From positions 1-10,457 of the forward strand of contig CAYFGT010000029.1 in NCBI GenBank assembly GCA_964343075.1: 10,457 nucleotides of DNA, written 5' to 3'. Below the pieces are notes generated by a model. The model made no database searches. It had not been told where the DNA came from and was given only the letters and a program-made list of their open reading frames with translations. Positions 6,436-10,457 of the stretch are shown here, piece by piece. The translations under genes were made by a program, and so were the position numbers. The stretch is from UBA2588 sp964343075. GTDB lineage: Bacteria > Chloroflexota > Dehalococcoidia > Lucifugimonadales > UBA3495. Each line of letters opens with the position of its first letter. Positions within the stretch are counted from its first letter, which is position 1.

Positions 6436-7260
6436 TTATGAATTAATCCATGCTTTGTATACCACGTTGCGTCGGATATTTAGTTTTTGTGAAATCTCTT
6501 TAATAGCTTGTTTGGACTGGATACCTTCACTTTTCATGCGTGTAATTTCTAAGGACAAAGCTTCTTGGGCATTAACATTTAATTGATGCTCATTTACATA
6601 TTGATCTGGATGAATAACCACCACGAATTCACCACGAGGCTCTGAAAAATAATCGATAGCTTCTTCTATGGTGCCACTAAATATTTCTTCATAAAATTTT
6701 GTTAATTCTCTACAAATAGTTATGTGAATATCTCCAAATTCGGTATGAATACGTTGCAATGATTTAGCCAATCGATGAGGAGACTCAAAAAATACTACTG
6801 GGGTCCCTAACCGAAAATAATCTGACAAAATACTTAAAGCCTCATTTTGCTTCCTAGGCAAAAACCCTAGAAATGAAAAATGACTTGCATCGATACCAGA
6901 ATTAGTGAGCGCAGTAGTGACAGAAGAAACTCCTGGGATCACTTCAACTGAGTAGCCTAACTCCCGCAATTCAGATGTTATTTCCCAACCCGGATCGCTG
7001 ATTGATGGCATCCCTGCGTCGGATACATATGCGACATTATGTTCGTCTAGTTCTTTCGATAATCTATTAATACGAGTAACCCAATTATGGCTATTGCAGC
7101 TAATAGTTTTTGTCTGTATTCCATAATGATTTAATAGTTTCCTGGCAACCCTAGTATCTTCGCAAGCAACCAAATGAACAGACTTCAGAATGTGTAATGC
7201 TCGTATAGTGATGTCATCCAAATTGCCTATTGGCGTGCCTATCAAATATAAAACGCCCAT
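6436..7260 (-). CDS. rsmI: 16S rRNA (cytidine-1402 2'-O)-methyltransferase RsmI
   Basis: Uses SAM to 2'-O-methylate C1402 in the 16S rRNA decoding centre. Family signatures appear in order: LYLIGTPIGNLDDIT near the N-terminus, ACEDTR, VSDAGMPSISDPG (the tetrapyrrole-methylase-type SAM fold), VIPGVSS, and FFESPHR. The C-terminal region ends in a small helical domain (SKQAIKEISQKLNI) usual for RsmI. From the ATG at 7260 it is 274 residues, within the normal range. A TTG four codons upstream (7272) is also open but gives an extension the family lacks, so I prefer the ATG; neither has a good ribosome site. It heads the run rsmI - MFS - nucleoside hydrolase and is divergent from the ThDP enzyme. 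Confidence 0.96.
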   Translation of the reverse strand: MGVLYLIGTPIGNLDDITIRALHILKSVHLVACEDTRVARKLLNHYGIQTKTISCNSHNWVTRINRLSKELDEHNVAYVSDAGMPSISDPGWEITSELRELGYSVEVIPGVSSVTTALTNSGIDASHFSFLGFLPRKQNEALSILSDYFRLGTPVVFFESPHRLAKSLQRIHTEFGDIHITICRELTKFYEEIFSGTIEEAIDYFSEPRGEFVVVIHPDQYVNEHQLNVNAQEALSLEITRMKSEGIQSKQAIKEISQKLNIRRNVVYKAWINS

Positions 7261-7272
7261 TACATAAATCAA

Positions 7273-7382
7273 CTCTTATTAGTAGTGGTATGTTCAACAA
7301 ATATTATTCTTATTGGACAATCCAGCAGTATATACAGTACGCTTATTTGAACGATGATACAACAATTGCAGAGGAGTAAATC
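7273..7382. promoter_or_regulatory. Divergent intergenic region between rsmI and the ThDP enzyme gene
   Basis: Both outward-facing genes need a promoter here. For the plus strand, TTGGAC (7313-7318) and TACAGT (7333-7338) are only 14 bases apart, so they are a poor pair. A GTATATAC palindrome lies at 7328-7335. GTTCAA (7292-7297) and TTGAAC (7347-7352) form a distant inverted pair of uncertain meaning. The only strong signal is the ribosome site AGAGGAG at 7370-7376, 6 bases before the ATG at 7383. Confidence 0.3.
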
Positions 7383-9056
7383 ATGGCTAAAATCACCGGT
7401 TCGCACCTTTTCATAAGAAGTTTAAAGTTAGAAGGTGTAAAAAAAGTGTTCACAATCGTTGGCGACACCATACTACCGCTTGTAGATGCAGCTGCTGACG
7501 AAGGAATTGAGTTCATAGACACCCGTCACGAAGGTGCCGCTATGCACATGGCTGACGGATATTCACGGATTACAGGAGAGCCATCAGTGGCAATGTTCAC
7601 TGGAGGCCCTGGATTCGCTAATGCTATATCAGGATTACCCGCCATATATACTTCGGAAAGCCCTGTCATATTTGTTGCTGGGTGCGCCGAACTACCCGGT
7701 AAAGGAATGGATACGTTTCAAGAAATCGATCAAATAGAAATGGCAGCTCCTGTGACAAAAGGTTCGTGGATGGTTCATGATAAAACACGCATCCAAGAAT
7801 ATGTAGCCACTGCTTTCCGTACAGCAATGTCAGGCAGACCCGGACCTGTACATTTAACACTCCCTATTGATATCCAAGAATCAATTATCGAGGAAACCGA
7901 TATAACCACATATCAGCCTGAAGAATATCGAGCGATGGGTAAGTCACAAGGAGATCCTAGCGACATTCAATCCGCTGTCGAGCTTTTGTCTAAAAGCAGT
8001 AAACCAGTAATCATAGCCGGTAACGCTGCAAGATACGGTATAAAATCTGATCAACTTGAAGCACTAATCGATTCTACAGGAATCCCAGTGTTTACCGTCG
8101 AGCAATCACGTGGATTAATAGATGATGAACACCCTCTCTGTTTTGGATATGGTGATGGAGCGTTGAACAAAACCGCAAAGAAAATGGCTGAAGCCGATGT
8201 AGTATTGCTTTTAGGTAAAAAACTTGATTATCGTTATCGGTTTGGGCATATCTTTAATGACCAAGCCAAATTAATCCAGGTGGATCCTTCTCCTAGTGAA
8301 ATTGGACGAAATCGTGGTGTGAGTGTTGGTATTCTTGGGGATCTGGGCGCCGTTGTAGACCAACTAACCAACGCCTATAAGAACTCTTCTTCATCAGGTA
8401 AATTTAATAGATGGGTAAATGAACTCATAGCAGTCCACGAGGAATGGCAAAAAGAATTAGAATCAAAAGCTGATGGGAATACTCCTATGCACCCTATAGA
8501 AGTATTCACCAATATGAAACATCTGATCGATAAAGACACATTCATATTGTTAGACGGAGGAGACTATGTCCAATGGGCTCGTTCATACCTACCCGCAAAG
8601 AGCCCAGGGCATTTCTTAAGACTTGGGCCATTATCGCACTTAGGGGCATCTGTACCTTATGGCATGGCTGCCAAGGTAGCTTATCCAGACAGTAAGGTAT
8701 TTGTGTTTGTAGGCGACGGAGCATTTGGATTCTATCCAATGGAATATGACACCTGCATACGGCACAATCTAAATATAACAACAATACTTGGAAACGACTC
8801 CACTTGGGGTATCGACAAGACTTTTCAATTAGCCTATTACGAACGAGCTATTGGTACTGATCTCCGTACAATTAGATATGACAAAGTTGTAGATGCAATT
8901 GGTGGACATTCCGAATATGTAGAACAACCCAATGAGATAGTCCCTGCTATCGAGAGATCTCTAGAATCAGGAAAGCCATCTTTAGTAAATTGCGTTATAC
9001 GATCTGGAGCAAGTCCTTTAGCACAGGCCATGATTCAAAGGAAAACTACTAACTGA
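7383..9056 (+). CDS. ThDP-dependent enzyme of the acetolactate synthase/benzaldehyde lyase superfamily
   Basis: A 557-residue thiamine-diphosphate enzyme with the three-domain plan of the family. The PYR domain (about 1-170) contains TRHEGAAMHMADGYSR with Glu50, which activates the cofactor. A central nucleotide-fold domain spans about 190-325. The PP domain (about 370-530) contains VGDGAFGFYP (Gly444-Asp445-Gly446) and GND with Asn471, matching the Mg-ThDP motif GDG-x(24-27)-N. The segment GNDSTWG continues to a conserved Gln, as in benzaldehyde lyase and acetolactate-synthase-like proteins. Such enzymes cleave or join C-C bonds next to a carbonyl; acetolactate synthase, oxalyl-CoA decarboxylase, 2-hydroxyacyl-CoA lyase and sulfopyruvate- or glyoxylate-using relatives cannot be separated here. 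No ilvN-like regulatory subunit or other isoleucine-valine gene is adjacent, so a biosynthetic IlvB role is not supported. AGAGGAG 6 bases before the ATG fixes the start. Confidence 0.9.
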   Translation: MAKITGSHLFIRSLKLEGVKKVFTIVGDTILPLVDAAADEGIEFIDTRHEGAAMHMADGYSRITGEPSVAMFTGGPGFANAISGLPAIYTSESPVIFVAGCAELPGKGMDTFQEIDQIEMAAPVTKGSWMVHDKTRIQEYVATAFRTAMSGRPGPVHLTLPIDIQESIIEETDITTYQPEEYRAMGKSQGDPSDIQSAVELLSKSSKPVIIAGNAARYGIKSDQLEALIDSTGIPVFTVEQSRGLIDDEHPLCFGYGDGALNKTAKKMAEADVVLLLGKKLDYRYRFGHIFNDQAKLIQVDPSPSEIGRNRGVSVGILGDLGAVVDQLTNAYKNSSSSGKFNRWVNELIAVHEEWQKELESKADGNTPMHPIEVFTNMKHLIDKDTFILLDGGDYVQWARSYLPAKSPGHFLRLGPLSHLGASVPYGMAAKVAYPDSKVFVFVGDGAFGFYPMEYDTCIRHNLNITTILGNDSTWGIDKTFQLAYYERAIGTDLRTIRYDKVVDAIGGHSEYVEQPNEIVPAIERSLESGKPSLVNCVIRSGASPLAQAMIQRKTTN

Positions 9057-9093
9057 AAATAAACAACGATCTTTTAATAAGCATCACCTATAA

Positions 9094-9109
9094 ATGTAGA
9101 AAACTACAT
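9094..9109. repeat. Upstream copy of the dyad ATGTAG-N4-CTACAT
   Basis: A perfect 6-bp inverted repeat around AAAA, 38 bases after the ThDP gene and about 50 bases upstream of the TTGACA box of the next gene. The same half-sites recur at 9203-9219. It could be an operator for a dimeric regulator. It could also act as a weak terminator, but no T-run follows. Confidence 0.5.
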
Positions 9110-9159
9110 CTTATTGCGATGTAACTTTACGAAAAGCGGACAATCGTATGAGATTAGTA

Positions 9160-9186
9160 TTGACATTTTATATAAAAAGGAATAAT
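9160..9186 (+). promoter_or_regulatory. Promoter of the reductive-dehalogenase-like gene
   Basis: A perfect TTGACA stands at 9160-9165. The best -10 is AATAAT (9181-9186, five of six matches) at a 15-base spacing; TAATCT at 9183-9188 gives 17 bases but only three matches. Transcription would begin near 9193, leaving a leader of about 50 bases that contains the second dyad. Confidence 0.5.
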
Positions 9187-9202
9187 CTACGGGTAATTGA
9201 GA

Positions 9203-9219
9203 ATGTAGCATAGCTACAT
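9203..9219. repeat. Downstream copy of the dyad, ATGTAGC-ATA-GCTACAT, in the 5' leader
   Basis: A perfect 7-bp inverted repeat with a 3-base centre, holding the same ATGTAG/CTACAT half-sites as 9094-9109 with N5 spacing. It lies about 10-25 bases after the predicted transcription start and 10 bases before the ribosome site. It suits a repressor operator, or an RNA hairpin in the leader. Confidence 0.55.
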
Positions 9220-9244
9220 CTATATATTAAGGGAGGAAATGATC

Positions 9245-10457
9245 ATGCTTAAAATAGGTCATGAAGTCGTAAGACCAGGCAAAACCCAAGCTGACGCTTC
9301 TTATACAATTCCTGTACCTGAAGAGTTAGAGACCGTCCCTGGTATCCCAACGAACCAGAGAGAAGTCGATTGGTATAGCCGAGAATACCCACTAGAGACC
9401 ATGAACATCACCGAAAGAGCCTCAAGAGACTGGGCCAACAAAATTAGGGATGGCCACGCCGAAATGAGAGAAATTCGTAAAGAACACGATAAGCTCAACA
9501 GAAACTTAGTGATGGCTGCTAGACTTACTGGAGATGTAGAGCCTACAGCAGAACCAAGCGGACAAGACGTTTCTGAAGCAATCAAAGAAAAAGCCCGAGA
9601 GCTAGGTTTCGTTGAAGTAGGTATCACTGCTTCCGACAGAAAATACTACTACGCTAGTAAACAAGACTGGGTGAAATTCCCTCACGTAATTTGCTTAGCA
9701 TATGAGCAAGACTATGAGCCTACTCAAACCATTCCTAGTATCGATGCTGAAATCGTTCACTCCAGCACCTACAGAACTGAAGGTGCAGCAGGATTAGAAC
9801 TTGGAAAATTCATCAATGAACTAGGTTACAGAGCTCAAGTGCATAGTCCTAACGACAACACAGGTCCATACATCCCAATGTTCGTAGCAGCTGGATTAGG
9901 ACAGTTAGGAGCTTGCGGTTATCTGTTAACCCCGCACGTTGGTTCCCGATGCCGAATCATGATGATCACCACTGACGCTGACGTCACATATGACGAGCCA
10001 GTCGACTATGGTATCCACGCATTCTGCCAAGTTTGCCAAGTTTGTGTAAACCGATGCCCAGGTAGAGCTCTCATGAGAGATAAAATCTGGTGGAGAGGAA
10101 TCGAAAAGAACAAACTCTACTTCAAGAGATGCCGACCAGTAATGGCACGATATCTAGGTTGTGGTGTATGCATGAAAGTATGCCCAATCCAGAAGTACGG
10201 TATGAAGAACGTTATGGAACACTATGCAGCAACCGGTCAAGTTTTGGGTAAAGGTACCCATGACCTTGAAGGTTACGAGATGGAAGGACTAGGTTACTTC
10301 GGTCCTGGTGAACTTCCACAGTTCGACGGTGGATTCTTTGACATGCCTCACGGTGATGCAACTGAATGGGCATTCGATCAATTCAAAGAAAAAGCTCAAG
10401 CATCAGGTGGTGAAATAACCGACGACCTACTGAGTGAGTTCAGAGATACAGTACAAA
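9245..10457 (+). CDS. Reductive-dehalogenase-like corrinoid/iron-sulfur protein, no Tat signal (C-terminus cut by window edge)
   Basis: 404 codons are visible before the right edge. Homology to the reductive dehalogenase domain is shown by ELGKFINELGYRAQVHSP, then AAGLGQLGACGYLLTP, HVGSRCRI and a TD pair before the iron-sulfur part. Two 4Fe-4S motifs follow: C261-x2-C264-x2-C267-x3-C271-P and C296-x9-C306-x2-C309-x3-C313-P. RdhA proteins use a corrinoid and two clusters to remove halide or, in some relatives, do other reductions. The N-terminus (MLKIGHEVVRPGK) has no twin-arginine or hydrophobic signal, so unlike respiratory RdhA it should stay in the cytoplasm; no rdhB-like anchor gene lies upstream. 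The ATG at 9245 has GGGAGG 8 bases before it, while an ATG at 9239 is too close. Codon choice is strongly C-ending (AAC 10 versus AAT 1, TTC 12 versus TTT 1), suggesting high expression. The related QueG is a less good match. The substrate is unknown. Confidence 0.85.
   Translation, partial: MLKIGHEVVRPGKTQADASYTIPVPEELETVPGIPTNQREVDWYSREYPLETMNITERASRDWANKIRDGHAEMREIRKEHDKLNRNLVMAARLTGDVEPTAEPSGQDVSEAIKEKARELGFVEVGITASDRKYYYASKQDWVKFPHVICLAYEQDYEPTQTIPSIDAEIVHSSTYRTEGAAGLELGKFINELGYRAQVHSPNDNTGPYIPMFVAAGLGQLGACGYLLTPHVGSRCRIMMITTDADVTYDEPVDYGIHAFCQVCQVCVNRCPGRALMRDKIWWRGIEKNKLYFKRCRPVMARYLGCGVCMKVCPIQKYGMKNVMEHYAATGQVLGKGTHDLEGYEMEGLGYFGPGELPQFDGGFFDMPHGDATEWAFDQFKEKAQASGGEITDDLLSEFRDTVQ

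Noticed and set aside
7261..7272. TTG at 7272 as the rsmI start
   Set aside because: It adds four residues not seen in the family, has no ribosome site, and the ATG at 7260 places the GTPIGN motif at the usual distance from the N-terminus.
7383..9056. Biosynthetic acetolactate synthase large subunit IlvB
   Set aside because: No ilvN, ilvC or other branched-chain gene is adjacent, and the central and C-terminal segments are equally close to lyase-type relatives. Only the superfamily is supported.
9094..9109. Dyad as a Rho-independent terminator of the ThDP gene
   Set aside because: The stem is only 6 bp with two G/C pairs and is not followed by a T-run. Recurrence of the same half-sites at 9203-9219 fits a protein-binding site better.
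9239..9244. Upstream ATG (9239) as the start of the dehalogenase-like protein
   Set aside because: GGGAGG ends only 2 bases before it, too close. The ATG at 9245 has 8 bases of spacing and loses only two residues.
9301..9627. Open frame of 108 codons on the minus strand
   Set aside because: It lies inside the dehalogenase-like gene, whose frame is backed by conserved motifs, and its own translation is Ser/Leu-rich without any family feature. It is a shadow of the biased codon use.
9245..10457. Epoxyqueuosine reductase QueG
   Set aside because: QueG shares the two-cluster plan and a similar AGLG segment. The long N-terminal part, the segment with the TD pair before the first cluster motif, and the C-x9-C-x2-C-x3-CP second motif fit RdhA-like proteins better. 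A profile search could still overturn this.
1..10457. CRISPR array, tRNA/rRNA genes, insertion sequences, phage or toxin-antitoxin genes
   Set aside because: I saw no regularly spaced direct repeats, no cloverleaf-like conserved tRNA sequence, no transposase motifs with terminal repeats, and no gap larger than 188 bases that could hide one.

Overview
The window is compact, AT-rich bacterial chromosome (roughly 40 % G+C by eye) with ten protein-coding genes on both strands, short intergenic gaps, and no RNA gene, insertion sequence, CRISPR array or phage gene that I can see. Housekeeping genes (mazG, rsmI, a cyclophilin) mix with degradative or redox genes (leucine-type dehydrogenase, FMN nitroreductase, nucleoside hydrolase, MFS carrier, ThDP enzyme). 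The right edge holds a Tat-less reductive-dehalogenase-like iron-sulfur protein. This mixture suggests an oligotrophic marine Chloroflexota of the SAR202/Dehalococcoidia type. That placement is inferred from gene content and base composition; no rRNA gene is present to test it.

Left part (1-2478). A mazG gene runs off the left edge on the minus strand, divergent from a four-helix DUF1461-type membrane protein. A 68-residue CDGSH iron-sulfur protein follows on the plus strand. It converges on a nitroreductase, with a 15-bp stem-loop between the two that looks like a shared terminator.

Middle (2479-7272). A leucine-dehydrogenase-type enzyme (minus) is divergent from a cyclophilin (plus). The cyclophilin ends tail-to-tail on a nucleoside hydrolase, with both stop codons sharing one TTAA. 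On the minus strand rsmI, an MFS transporter and the nucleoside hydrolase follow each other with gaps of 13 and 11 bases, so they probably form one transcript. The last two may form an uptake-and-cleavage pair for a nucleoside or similar N-riboside.

Right part (7273-10457). A 557-residue ThDP-dependent enzyme of the acetolactate synthase/benzaldehyde lyase superfamily is followed, after 188 bases, by the reductive-dehalogenase-like gene, which is cut by the right edge. The spacer carries a TTGACA promoter and two copies of the dyad ATGTAG-N4/5-CTACAT, one upstream of the promoter and one just after its predicted start point. The dehalogenase-like gene also has a strongly C-biased choice of synonymous codons (AAC 10:1 over AAT, TTC 12:1 over TTT), unlike two of its neighbours that I checked. 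Together, the apparent dedicated regulation, the signs of high expression and the missing Tat signal make this the most interesting locus in the window.
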